A stretch of 64,000 bases of DNA, from the NCBI GenBank assembly GCA_964627805.1, contig CAZVLA010000019.1, positions 3,539 to 67,538 on the forward strand. The letters are read 5' to 3'. Made by a program: the position numbers and the translations under genes. This DNA is from CAZAMI01 sp964627805. GTDB taxonomy: Archaea; Thermoproteota; Thermoprotei_A; Sulfolobales; NBVN01. Numbering within the stretch: the stretch's first letter is position 1; each line of letters begins with the position of its first letter. Positions 52,486-61,261 of this stretch are shown here, one piece after another. The notes under the pieces are model-generated. The model was not told the DNA's origin, did no database searches, and worked only from the letters and a program-made list of their open reading frames with translations.

Positions 52486-53991
52486 CTAGTCCTGCGTACT
52501 TAATCTCTTATCAAGTAACTTACTAACTAAGCCCACGAACTTATTAACCTCCTCAGGACTCGGTATCCCTATACCTAGGTCAAGCATTAGGTTCCTAGCT
52601 ACTTCGTAGATACTTACTGACCTACCCCTTAGTGGGTACGACTTACTAATCTCTATCACGTAATCACTTATTGATCTAGGCTTAGGCTTACTAGGTACTA
52701 CCTTGTAAATCACGTCACACAACTCAGGAAGTACTAGCTCGTCCAAGTCCTTAACCTCCGTGAAGAAGAAGGCCGTAGTTACTCCCCTACGCTTACCCCT
52801 AGTTATTATTGGGTACACTATCCTATTGAATTTAGAGGCATTACCTACGTAGTCGTAGAGTAGCTTCAAGTCTGGGTAGACAGCTACGTCAGCTTCTAGG
52901 AACTCCCTACTAGAGCATATCTCGTAGGGTAGTAGGTCCAGATCTGCTTGGTCTAGGTCTATAGGTAGTACCTTAACATACCTTAAGTAATTATCCACGG
53001 CACCCTCAACATCAGCACCGAACATACCAGCAGCTAGTGCTGATGCTATAGCCCTGGTCATGAATACCTTAGGGTGCATACCGAAGGTAACGACGGTCGC
53101 TACGTACCTTAACTTAACAGCCATAGCGACTAATGCGTAGGATAGTAGTGAGTTTAGCTCCGTACCTAGTGGGTATAGGAAGAGCATGTGAGTGCCCCTA
53201 TGTATCTGACCAAGTAATGAAGTAACTCTGGGCATCCCAGTCAGTAAGTCACCAGCCTTAACGTACCTACCATCGAGCTTCTCACCACCAGCAATGACTA
53301 CCGGACCTACACCGTCCACTATCCTGAAGTATATCCTAGATACGCTGTATGCCGAACCCCTCAACTTCTTAATCTCGACCCACCTACGTAGTGAAGTAGC
53401 TTCAGTACTTACCTTAGTAGCTAATACCCCATCAGCTACGAACTCAATATCACCTAACCCCGGACTCTCCCTACCATGTGGTAAGTCAGCAATGAGTACT
53501 AGTAAGCCCCTCATCTCAGAAACTACTCTGTAGGGTCCTGCCCTAAGGAATGCCCTCCTACCCATGTCACTACTGAATGACTCCAGGAATGGGGTTACGC
53601 TATCAATGACTAGTATGTCTGGTGAGTACCTAATGACTTCCTCGTAAGTAACGTCAACGACCTCATCCCTAGTAAATTCCTCACTTATTAGGGGTATCTC
53701 AACAAACCTAAACTTACCCTCCTCACTGAACCTCCTGAAATCCATACCTAACCTACTCATGATCTCCAAGAACTTATCCTCATTCTCGTTAGTGCATAGG
53801 TAGAGTACCTTATACCCGTACCTCCTCATATTCTCGTAAGCTAACTTAGCAGCTAATGTAGTCTTACCGGAGCCTGGGTGACCGTATATAAGTAGTGTGT
53901 AGCCCTCCCTAAGCATGCTTAGGTATCTATCGAACTCGGGGAGACCCCAAGTAAATAACCTAATACGTTCCGTACTCTCTCCCCCACCCAT
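52486..53991 (-). CDS. KaiC-like ATPase with degenerate second domain
   Basis: About 501 residues; paralogue of 46790. Walker A YGHPGSGKTTLAAKLAYEN, then VLYLCTNENEDKF, FRFVEIPLISEE and Walker B DILVIDSVTPFLES; FVADGVLATKV closes domain 1. Domain 2 has LFLYPLGTELNSLLSYAL in place of a P-loop (no GKS/T). Start ATG 53991 (GGTGGGCGGGC upstream) rather than GTG 54009. It is preceded on the same strand by a near-KaiC HTH gene and converges on the calcium-repeat/Thr-rich pair. Confidence 0.83.
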   Translation of the reverse strand: MGGGESTERIRLFTWGLPEFDRYLSMLREGYTLLIYGHPGSGKTTLAAKLAYENMRRYGYKVLYLCTNENEDKFLEIMSRLGMDFRRFSEEGKFRFVEIPLISEEFTRDEVVDVTYEEVIRYSPDILVIDSVTPFLESFSSDMGRRAFLRAGPYRVVSEMRGLLVLIADLPHGRESPGLGDIEFVADGVLATKVSTEATSLRRWVEIKKLRGSAYSVSRIYFRIVDGVGPVVIAGGEKLDGRYVKAGDLLTGMPRVTSLLGQIHRGTHMLFLYPLGTELNSLLSYALVAMAVKLRYVATVVTFGMHPKVFMTRAIASALAAGMFGADVEGAVDNYLRYVKVLPIDLDQADLDLLPYEICSSREFLEADVAVYPDLKLLYDYVGNASKFNRIVYPIITRGKRRGVTTAFFFTEVKDLDELVLPELCDVIYKVVPSKPKPRSISDYVIEISKSYPLRGRSVSIYEVARNLMLDLGIGIPSPEEVNKFVGLVSKLLDKRLSTQD

Positions 53992-54144
53992 GCCCGCCCA
54001 CCCTATCACCTCATTACTCTACATGAACTTAGCTATGGAGGGGAATAAATATTAGTTTAGTATATCTAACCGCTACGTACTTAATGCTACATGAATTAAT
54101 AACGATTACTACTAGGGTAGTTAATGATTAATTAAAAACACTCA

Positions 54145-54660
54145 TTAAATACTCTCAATAAGCTCCTTAAGTCTTGATTTAATACTGTCTAACTTACTCC
54201 TTAACTCATTAACTTGAGACTCTAACTCCTCAACCCTAGCCTTAAGCTCGTCCCTCTCCTTCATGACCTTATTAAGCTCCTCCTTAAACTTCTCGACATC
54301 CTCAGCTGATGATATGACTGCCGCTATAGGGTCTATCTGACCCTTAGCCAGCATTTCGTAAGTCTCCCACACGAGCTTACCTGCTTCAGTCTTTCTGTTT
54401 AGGTGGTTCCTTATCGTACCTTCAGACCTACCCAACTCCTCAGCTATTGAGCTTATCGGCTTACCGGCCTTCTGCCTAGCTAAGGCGCCAGCAGCTACTG
54501 CTAGTGAGTCGATCCAGGTTAGCCTATCCTCAGCCTTCCTAATCCTCTCAATAACGTCCTTCCTAAGTAAGGTACCTATGAGTAAGTACGTCTCAAGCCT
54601 GTGTATGTCCTGCCTACCTAATGGCTTAAGGGGGATCTCCTCACTCAAGCCCATCACCAT
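54145..54660 (-). CDS. Near-KaiC HTH regulator with coiled-coil tail
   Basis: A 171-residue protein. The middle part LTWIDSLAVAAGALARQKAG and ISSIAEELGRSEGTIRNHLNRKTEAG is a helix-turn-helix that I recognise as the archaeal near-KaiC regulatory domain (TIGR03879-like), found beside KaiC-like genes. A charged coiled coil of about 55 residues ends the protein (EELNKVMKERDELKARVEELES). ATG 54660 is about 25-30 bases from a TATA-like ACTTAAATC on the minus strand, so the mRNA may be leaderless. It precedes the KaiC-like gene at 52486 by about 150 bases, on the same strand. Confidence 0.82.
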   Translation of the reverse strand: MVMGLSEEIPLKPLGRQDIHRLETYLLIGTLLRKDVIERIRKAEDRLTWIDSLAVAAGALARQKAGKPISSIAEELGRSEGTIRNHLNRKTEAGKLVWETYEMLAKGQIDPIAAVISSAEDVEKFKEELNKVMKERDELKARVEELESQVNELRSKLDSIKSRLKELIESI

Positions 54661-54780
54661 TAATTAAGTAACTAAGGAGGGATTTAAGTATGTGGTAATG
54701 GGATACATAGAGTATTTACTTACTACTTCAATATTCGTATTTTAGGGTTTTTGATAGGTAATTTAGTGTGGGGTGGAGTT

Positions 54781-55230
54781 TTGGTAAGTAGTCCAGGGTG
54801 TGGTAGGGAGTTAACTGATCTTCGCTTAATAATTAGTAAGTGCTTGAGGGAGTTAGAGGATGTGATGAGTGGCGAGTACTTTAGGTGCTTAAGCCTAAGC
54901 GATATTAAGGATGAGTTGAGTAGGTTATCACCTTACCTAAGGGTGGTATTCTCTAGGTGGGTACCTGAGATAATATACGCACTCTACATTAGGGGTAGGC
55001 TAAGCTTTAACGAAATGAAGCGTGCGTTCGGGGTTAGTTCTAGGGTATTAACTGATAAGTTAAGGGCTCTTGAGGATCTAGGACTCATTAGGAAGGAGGT
55101 AGACGCTAGTGTAAGACCGATTAGGGTTTACTACGAATTAACTAGGTTAGGTAGGGAGGTTGGGGTAGCTCTAGTACCTATCCTAACGATACTTAAGGAG
55201 GTAGTTAAGGGTAGGGGGATTACTCCGTAG
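54781..55230 (+). CDS. HxlR-like winged-helix regulator
   Basis: About 149 residues. The C-terminal 100 residues match the HxlR layout: SRWVPEIIYALYIRGRLSFNEMKRAF, SSRVLTDKLRALEDLGLI, and a wing with RPIRVYYELTRLGREV. An N-terminal extension of about 45 residues has one Cys and helices. TTG 54781 is chosen because GGGGTGG at 54770 is its ribosome binding site; TTG 54751 is too far upstream. It is divergent from the near-KaiC regulator and convergent with the beta-helix surface protein. Confidence 0.8.
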   Translation: MVSSPGCGRELTDLRLIISKCLRELEDVMSGEYFRCLSLSDIKDELSRLSPYLRVVFSRWVPEIIYALYIRGRLSFNEMKRAFGVSSRVLTDKLRALEDLGLIRKEVDASVRPIRVYYELTRLGREVGVALVPILTILKEVVKGRGITP

Positions 55231-55421
55231 GGAAGTACTTAAGTCCTTACAGACCAGCGTAACTTAGAGGGGATTACGACTAATCAAACCAACCTAGTAA
55301 TGTAGTCAGTAACTAAAATTAATGAGGTACCCACGGACGTACTGAGGTTAAGGTAGGGAAAATACCTCCCTCCTTACTTTTGAGTTGCCTTGATTTACGT
55401 ATGTAGGGTATCGGTTACTCA

Positions 55422-58046
55422 TTATCTCCTCTTAAGGATTATTGCAGCTACAGCTACTATCACGATAATAGCTACTACCGCACCGAGTAGTGTTATTGGT
55501 GCTCCCGTCGTTGCGTGGGTGGTTGTGCTGGTACTTATTGATTGGGTACTTAATTGGGTAGCGCTCTTCCGTGTTTTTGTAGTGGTTCTTACGGGTGTCT
55601 GTATTGATGTAGTTACTGACTTACCCGTAGTAGTTCTAGCCACGGTTACTGATGTTGTGGGGGTTTCCTTAGGGGTTGATCTAGTTGATGGGGTGGTTAC
55701 GGTCCTCGCGGTTTCGGTGGTTGTTGATGATGTTTTGGTCTCCTTAGGTAATGGTACTTTCTTAGTGCATAGTGCTGTATTCCCGACCTTATCCATCGCG
55801 ACTACCTTAACTGTGTTTACGTCCTTATCACTAATTACTATTAACTCCCCCCTACCCTCTGCGGTGCGTTTCACTAGCTTATTATTCACGTATACCTCAA
55901 CCCTAGATACGCCGCTTCGTTCGTCACTTACTAACCACTTTATGTGGAGCTTAACCTTATCTCCATACTTAACAGCATCTGTACTTAAGTGTATGGTGGG
56001 TGGTGTAAAGTCAGTGATTACGCTTAATGTATCGTAGGTTACCTTACCGTCCTTGGATACTACCGCTACCTTGATATCGTACCTACCCTCACGTGGTAAC
56101 TCAATTAAGTACTTACCAGTTGATGAGGGCTCTAAGGTCTTTACAGCACGTCCATTAACGTACACGACGACCTCCTTAGCTGAGTAGGCGTTATCGATCC
56201 TCCACCTTACGATGACGTAATCCCTCCCCGTAAGGTATTCCTTACTACTAGGCTCGGTTAAGTGTATCTTAGGTGACTTAAGTAGTGCTCCCCCACTAAC
56301 CTTCAGTACTAAGGCTTTCTTAGCGACTAATCCGTCGTTATCTACTACGTATACGTAGAGTAGGTACGTACCCTTCCTAGGGAACACGACGTTGATTACT
56401 GGGTCCTTACTTAATACTGGGTGACCGAAGTTAATCGGTACTAAGACGTAGTACACGACCCTACCGTCCGGATCCTTACTCCTACTTAGGTCTACGGGGT
56501 TCTTAACGAGGGCGGGTAGGGGCTCCTTAACTACTACATCAATACTTGGGTAGGCTATACGTATCCTCGGGGGCCTACTTAACCAGTTACTGAGTACTAT
56601 CCTACTAGCTTGTGAGGGAGGTACCTCCACCTTACACCCCTTACCCTTAGGATTGAGTACCGGGACGTAAGGTCCTGACGGGTCGCCCCACCAATTATTG
56701 CTTATATTCAGTACTACCCCGTAGTGCCCGATCCTATTAACTACTAAGCCTACTGATAGCTTCTCTAGTGAGTTGTAGTTCATGATGACCTTAGTGTAGT
56801 CCATTAAGTTCCCTAGGTAGATTCCGTAGCCATTGGATATTCGTGAGTACTTTATAGTGATGTTACTCTTACGGATACCGTAGTTAGTGATTTTCAGTGA
56901 CTTAGTAGATGCGTTCGTCATTAGTAAGTTTACGTAGCTGATGTAGCAGGACTCATCACCACTTAAGGACTCCCACCCCTCTATGTACGTGCTTGAGATA
57001 ATGAAGTCCGTACTTTCGTAGAGTCCACGCTCACCGTAGATTCTGACCTTACCTATGCTTGAGTTACTGATCACGATGAAGGCGTCATCTAAGGGGTTCC
57101 TAACGGTACTTACGACTACATTACCTACCCTAGAACCCACCAGCATTAGCTTAGAGGTACGGAGTAGTGATTCGTAGCTACGTATGCTCACGCTACCTAT
57201 TCTTGAATTATCAACTACTACCCACGAACTCACTAGGAAGCCCCCAGCCTTAGTACTGACGCTGTTTATGCTTGAGTTAATTACCAGTAATGAGCACTGC
57301 TTAGAGAACTCACGAACCCCCTCAACCACGAAGTTACTTACTGAGGTACCTATAATAGCTACCCTAGAGAATAGCCAGCCATCACCCCCGCCAGACCCCC
57401 AGACTGATAGTACCTTGAACGTACCGATTACGGAGTTCTTAATTACTGCGTCAGCCCTACTAAGCCCTAACTCAAGATTACCTATCCTTGAGTTACTAAT
57501 GCTTAACTCCCCTGGAGTACCCCATAATGAGAAGTGGAGTAGACCTAACTTACTGTTCTCTATAGTGATGAAGGCCTTACTAATGGGTCCTCCCTTACCG
57601 CTCGTGAATTGCTTAACGGTGGTGTTTATCAGTACTAATTCACCGTTACTGAATACCCAAGGTCTTATGTACTCAACTAAGGCGTTCTTGAATACCGCCT
57701 TACCACCATCCTCTATACTGAAGTACCACTTAGTCGATGTTGAGTTTATGGACTTAATTACTACAGGCTTGCTACGCGTCCCCTCAGCCACTAACCTACC
57801 CTTAATAATTATGATTACGTAATTACGTACCAGCACCTCAACTCCGGGCTCTATGGTTAAGTTACCCCTTATCTCGAGGTTCTTAGTAATGATGTAGGGG
57901 CTCTTATCGGGGGTCCACACGACGTTCCCTTCTATAACCCCATGAACCTCAGTACCTCCCCCACCGTACGTGACTACAGCTAAGTTAGGTACTAGCGTAG
58001 CTAGCGTAACCACGAGTAAGACTAAGGGAATCACCTTACGTACCAA
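55422..58046 (-). CDS. Large surface protein: beta-helix, Ig-like domains, C-terminal anchor
   Basis: An 874-residue protein. Signal peptide (VIPLVLLVVTLATLVPNLAVVTYG); parallel beta-helix of roughly 430 residues (NLEIRGNLTIEPGVEVLV, repeated N-S-x-I-G-x-V turns, ISNNWWGDPSGPY); then at least two Ig-like/PKD-like domains (KDPVINVVFPRKGTYLLYVYVVDNDGLV and VSDERSGVSRVEVYVNNKLV); a Ser/Thr-rich stalk of about 80 residues; and a C-terminal helix followed by KRR (APITLLGAVVAIIVIVAVAAII). It is anchored in the membrane with the body outside. TTG 58046 has GGTG upstream and a TATA-like ATTTATTTA about 40 bases before it. Substrate or role unknown. Confidence 0.85.
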   Translation of the reverse strand: MVRKVIPLVLLVVTLATLVPNLAVVTYGGGGTEVHGVIEGNVVWTPDKSPYIITKNLEIRGNLTIEPGVEVLVRNYVIIIIKGRLVAEGTRSKPVVIKSINSTSTKWYFSIEDGGKAVFKNALVEYIRPWVFSNGELVLINTTVKQFTSGKGGPISKAFITIENSKLGLLHFSLWGTPGELSISNSRIGNLELGLSRADAVIKNSVIGTFKVLSVWGSGGGDGWLFSRVAIIGTSVSNFVVEGVREFSKQCSLLVINSSINSVSTKAGGFLVSSWVVVDNSRIGSVSIRSYESLLRTSKLMLVGSRVGNVVVSTVRNPLDDAFIVISNSSIGKVRIYGERGLYESTDFIISSTYIEGWESLSGDESCYISYVNLLMTNASTKSLKITNYGIRKSNITIKYSRISNGYGIYLGNLMDYTKVIMNYNSLEKLSVGLVVNRIGHYGVVLNISNNWWGDPSGPYVPVLNPKGKGCKVEVPPSQASRIVLSNWLSRPPRIRIAYPSIDVVVKEPLPALVKNPVDLSRSKDPDGRVVYYVLVPINFGHPVLSKDPVINVVFPRKGTYLLYVYVVDNDGLVAKKALVLKVSGGALLKSPKIHLTEPSSKEYLTGRDYVIVRWRIDNAYSAKEVVVYVNGRAVKTLEPSSTGKYLIELPREGRYDIKVAVVSKDGKVTYDTLSVITDFTPPTIHLSTDAVKYGDKVKLHIKWLVSDERSGVSRVEVYVNNKLVKRTAEGRGELIVISDKDVNTVKVVAMDKVGNTALCTKKVPLPKETKTSSTTTETARTVTTPSTRSTPKETPTTSVTVARTTTGKSVTTSIQTPVRTTTKTRKSATQLSTQSISTSTTTHATTGAPITLLGAVVAIIVIVAVAAIILKRR

Positions 58047-58150
58047 ATTTAAGCACCGAACCCACTACTCTGAAGTAACCCTAAATAAATGTTCTTGAAG
58101 TAAAGTACGTACCCACACCCTAATGAATCCCAAGACACTTCCTAAAGCTA

Positions 58151-58236
58151 CGGAAGGTTTCATTCCGTAACCACTATTAACTCCTCAACATCGAGTATCC
58201 CCAACACCTACTCGGAACTAAGGGATCTCTAGAGAT
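58151..58236. other. Intergenic hairpins between surface protein and ECF genes
   Basis: The 236 bases between the surface protein and EcfT-like genes hold a small stem ACGGAA-GGTTTCA-TTCCGT (about 58152-58170) and a perfect 12 bp palindrome ATCTCTAGAGAT (58225-58236). No gene is evident. Confidence 0.3.
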
Positions 58237-58286
58237 TTGCTAGAGCTGATTCCTTGTGTTGAGGGAGGGTGATGTAGGGTAAGTTC

Positions 58287-58883
58287 TTAATTCGTTCTGT
58301 ACTGCTTAGGTAGTCTAGTAATTAGTGATTCGTAGTACTGAATAACTCTTAGTAGGGTGTTTAGGGTAGCTACCTTAGCTACGGCTACGTAGGACTTAAT
58401 GAACCCCTTAAGACCACCTACTAATCCGTAGTTATTCCTAACAACGAATAGGAGCTCAGGTGTAGTCTCTAGTACGTTCCTTAATGAGTTAGTAGCTACT
58501 ACTAACTGAGTAATTATTGATGTTACGGACCCCCTCCTTAAGTAATTAATTACTAGGTAATCACTAACGAATCTTAAGGTAGTTAATGCTAGGTAGGTAA
58601 TCCCTAAGATCCTTAGTGAGTTAGTTAGGACGTACTCAATACTTAATGATTTAGTGACTACGTACTGAGTAGTTAGTGAGGTAGCTACGTAAATACCTAT
58701 GAATACCGCTAAGCCCTTAAGGACTAACGTGAAGTACTTACGGCTTAGGAAGTAACTAGTGATTAGGGGTACTGAAGTAAGTACTGAAGTAAGGGTTAGG
58801 TCCTTAACGACTAGAGTAAGTACTAGGGAGTAGGTAATTAGTGTCGTTAGTGGTAGGTAGAGCTTAGTTACTGACTCAGCCAC
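58287..58883 (-). CDS. ECF transporter transmembrane component (EcfT-like), short
   Basis: A 198-residue membrane protein with four to five hydrophobic helices (LPLTTLITYSLVLTLVVKDL, YFTLVLKGLAVFIGIYVATS, ILGITYLALTTLRFVSDYL) and a cytoplasmic helical end (RVIQYYESLITRLP) where EcfT has its ATPase-coupling Ala-Arg-Gly helices; no clear ARG motif is seen. It is shorter than usual EcfT (about 250). It overlaps the fused ATPase gene by 8 bp, third in order after BioY and the ATPase. Confidence 0.75.
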   Translation of the reverse strand: MAESVTKLYLPLTTLITYSLVLTLVVKDLTLTSVLTSVPLITSYFLSRKYFTLVLKGLAVFIGIYVATSLTTQYVVTKSLSIEYVLTNSLRILGITYLALTTLRFVSDYLVINYLRRGSVTSIITQLVVATNSLRNVLETTPELLFVVRNNYGLVGGLKGFIKSYVAVAKVATLNTLLRVIQYYESLITRLPKQYRTN

Positions 58884-60105
58884 CTAAACCACCTAAATCA
58901 ATTACTAAGTCAGGTCTTAACCCACGAATGAATTCCCTATCGTGTGTAGTGATAACTACTGACTTACCGGATTCTAAGGAGCTACCTATTAACTCCTTAA
59001 CACATACCCTAGACTCCTCATCAAGACCTATGGTCGGTTCATCAATAACTACTAAGTCAGCTCCAGATGTTAATGCTACGTAAATACCTAACCTCCTAGC
59101 CTCACCAACACTTAATGCGTGGGGTGCTTTCTTAGGGTTAAGCCCTAAGGACTTAATTAATTCCCTAGGGTCCTTAACCGATAGTGACTTAACCGTACTT
59201 AACACGTCATCATCAATGAACCAGTAGATAGGTTCTTGAGGTACGTAGAACACCTTCTTAGGTACCTTAACCAAACCCTTAATAGGTCTTAAGTACTTAA
59301 CTATTAACCTAGCTAAGGTAGTCTTACCGGATCCATTACCACCTACGACACATACTAGTGAGTTCCTTAGGTAGGGGGTACTTAAGCCCTTAATAACCCA
59401 CTCACTACCTCTTGAGTACCTAAACCACACATCCCTAAGCTCTAAGTAACTACTTGAGGAGGTATTAAGTAACTCACATGAGCAGCATTCCGTAGTACCT
59501 CCTAAGTAGTGAACCTCATCGCAGTACTTACTAATGAGGCTTACCCTATGGTCAGCTATGAGTACTGAAGTTCCGTACTCACTACTTAAGTACCTAAGGA
59601 GCTTAAGTAATGGCTTAAGTGTTGGTGGGTCTACGTAGGTTGATGGCTCATCAAGTAGTAGGGCAGCTGGTCTTAAGTGAGTTACTAAAGCGGTTAATAC
59701 CCTATACTTCATACCGGCTGATAACTCACTAAAGTCCCTACTAATTACGTCCTCAATACCTAATGACTTAATGACTCCGTAGTCAGGCTTAATACCTAAG
59801 GCCCTTAACTCACTAACTAATGACTTAGTTACTAACGTGGTGCTTAGGTCTTGAGGTACGTAAGTAACTAAGCCCTTAACTAATGCCTCCTTAGGGCTTA
59901 AGTCATTAATTAATACCTCACCATCAACCTCAACACCACCGTATAGGGTATGTACTAGACCAGCTACTAACTTAAGTATTAGTGACTTACCCGAGCCTGA
60001 AGGACCTGCTATTAAGTGGACTTCAGAATTAGGTACTTCGAAACTTACGTCCTTAACGACCTCCTCACCCCTAATGAGTACTCTCCTCAACTCAACCCTA
60101 ATCAC
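58876..60105 (-). CDS. ECF transporter fused double ATPase (EcfA1-A2)
   Basis: A 409-residue protein with two ABC domains in one chain. First: Walker A AGPSGSGKSLILKLVAGL, signature ELSAGMKYRVLTAL, Walker B ALLLDEPSTYVD, switch IADHR. Second (from about 225): Walker A VGGNGSGKTTLARLIV, signature ALSVGEARRLGI, Walker B LVVIDEPTIGLD, switch TTHDREF. Both signatures differ from LSGGQ. It energises the biotin-type importer with BioY and EcfT; overlaps both neighbours by 8 bp. Confidence 0.9.
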   Translation of the reverse strand: MIRVELRRVLIRGEEVVKDVSFEVPNSEVHLIAGPSGSGKSLILKLVAGLVHTLYGGVEVDGEVLINDLSPKEALVKGLVTYVPQDLSTTLVTKSLVSELRALGIKPDYGVIKSLGIEDVISRDFSELSAGMKYRVLTALVTHLRPAALLLDEPSTYVDPPTLKPLLKLLRYLSSEYGTSVLIADHRVSLISKYCDEVHYLGGTTECCSCELLNTSSSSYLELRDVWFRYSRGSEWVIKGLSTPYLRNSLVCVVGGNGSGKTTLARLIVKYLRPIKGLVKVPKKVFYVPQEPIYWFIDDDVLSTVKSLSVKDPRELIKSLGLNPKKAPHALSVGEARRLGIYVALTSGADLVVIDEPTIGLDEESRVCVKELIGSSLESGKSVVITTHDREFIRGLRPDLVIDLGGLGG

Positions 60106-60751
60106 TCACTAACCCCCTACTGACTAGGACCTTATGTACTGCCTTACTAGTTAGTATTGCTGCTAAGTGATCCATTAGTAGGTCCTGAGGTATGAATATA
60201 AGTACTGAAGCTACGAAGCAAGCAGTTACTGCTGAGGCCCCCTTAATACCTAGTAACTTATTAACTAGTAGTACCCAACCCATTAACCCCTTAGAGGGTA
60301 GTGCGTAGTGTAGGAACACTAGGAAACCTACGAAGTAGACTGGTAGGGTAGCTACTAATGAAATACCTAGTAACGCAGTAACGTCACTAACCCTAATACT
60401 GCTTAAGGACCTACCTACACGCCTTAAGTACCACCTACTCATTAAGGACATCAGTAGTGAAGCTACTGGGAACATCCATAAGTAACCAGCCGTGAATCCT
60501 ATGAGTACGTAGGGACCACCCCTAAAACCAGCAGCTACGGGTGCTCCAATAGCTATTAGGAGTAGGTAGAGGAGTTGGGAGGCTAGGGCCCACTTAGGGG
60601 GTAGGAGGAGGCCAGCTAGTATGAAGCCGAAGTTCTGCATTGTGTAGGGTACTGGACCTAAGTTGAACTTTAACTGAGCACCTAACGCAGTTGCTAAGCA
60701 CGTAGTTACCGTTAGTACGGCATTAAGTACTGGATTACCTCTCCTAACCAT
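60098..60751 (-). CDS. bioY: Biotin transporter substrate-binding subunit BioY
   Basis: About 217 residues with six hydrophobic helices and the BioY marks: VLTVTTCLATALGAQLKFNLGPVPYTMQNFG, LLLIAIGAPVAAGFRGGPYVLIGFTAGYLW and the C-terminal FIPQDLLMDHLAAI. It binds biotin and works with the ATPase and EcfT. ATG 60751 is chosen: a minus-strand TATA (CCATAAAAG at 60781-60790) gives a start near 60760 and GGGT precedes the ATG; GTG 60775 is unlikely. First gene of the three-gene operon. Confidence 0.92.
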   Translation of the reverse strand: MVRRGNPVLNAVLTVTTCLATALGAQLKFNLGPVPYTMQNFGFILAGLLLPPKWALASQLLYLLLIAIGAPVAAGFRGGPYVLIGFTAGYLWMFPVASLLMSLMSRWYLRRVGRSLSSIRVSDVTALLGISLVATLPVYFVGFLVFLHYALPSKGLMGWVLLVNKLLGIKGASAVTACFVASVLIFIPQDLLMDHLAAILTSKAVHKVLVSRGLVSD

Positions 60752-60802
60752 TTGAGTACCCAATAAACCGTTCACTTAATCCTTTTATGGATTACTAATT
60801 AA

Positions 60803-61261
60803 TTAAGTGAACTGTCCACACTTCCTAAGTAACTTATCAACCCTACTTAAGTACCTAGACACCTTAACGGCTTTCGGGCTAACCTCAATTAATGAACCAC
60901 CCTCAATCACGTAGTGCTTCCTAACTACCCTACCCTCAATACCCATTACCTTAAATACTTCCTCAACCATGTGGTGTAGTTGAACGCAGTGTAGGGAGCC
61001 ATCAACAGTTAGTACGGCTACCTCCTTAAACCCGCACCTAGCTAGTACCCCAGCTAGCTTAAGTCCTACGTGATTTACGTGCTCCTCCTCTAAGCAGACA
61101 GAAACTACCGCGTAATCACCCCCACTTAGGAACTCATTAAGTACTCTCGGGTGCTCAACCTCAACACACCTACCTGTTACTAGGAGTGAGTCCTTACCCC
61201 TAATTAACCTAGACTTAGCATTTATGTCGATGAGCTTAGGTACTCTATACGGGTAACTCAC
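60803..61261 (-). CDS. Conserved hypothetical protein coupled to dCTP deaminase-like gene
   Basis: A 152-residue cytoplasmic protein I cannot name. It begins YPYRVPKLIDINAKSRLIRGK; then LVTGRCVEVEHPRVL, VVSVCLEEEHVNHVGLKL, LTVDGSLHCVQLHHMVEEVF, and a C-terminal HYVIEGGSLIEVSP. The well ordered His/Cys/Glu pattern (CVEVEH, HVNH, HCVQLHH) may form a metal or active site, by inference. Its GTG start overlaps the stop of the dCTP deaminase-like gene (GTGA), so both are made together. Confidence 0.75.
   Translation of the reverse strand: MSYPYRVPKLIDINAKSRLIRGKDSLLVTGRCVEVEHPRVLNEFLSGGDYAVVSVCLEEEHVNHVGLKLAGVLARCGFKEVAVLTVDGSLHCVQLHHMVEEVFKVMGIEGRVVRKHYVIEGGSLIEVSPKAVKVSRYLSRVDKLLRKCGQFT

Noticed and set aside
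55390..56037. Long plus-strand open frame rich in Val/Thr
   Set aside because: It is antisense to the Ser/Thr-rich stalk and Ig-like part of the surface protein; repetitive Thr codons on the other strand create it. The minus-strand frame has clear domains, signal peptide and anchor.
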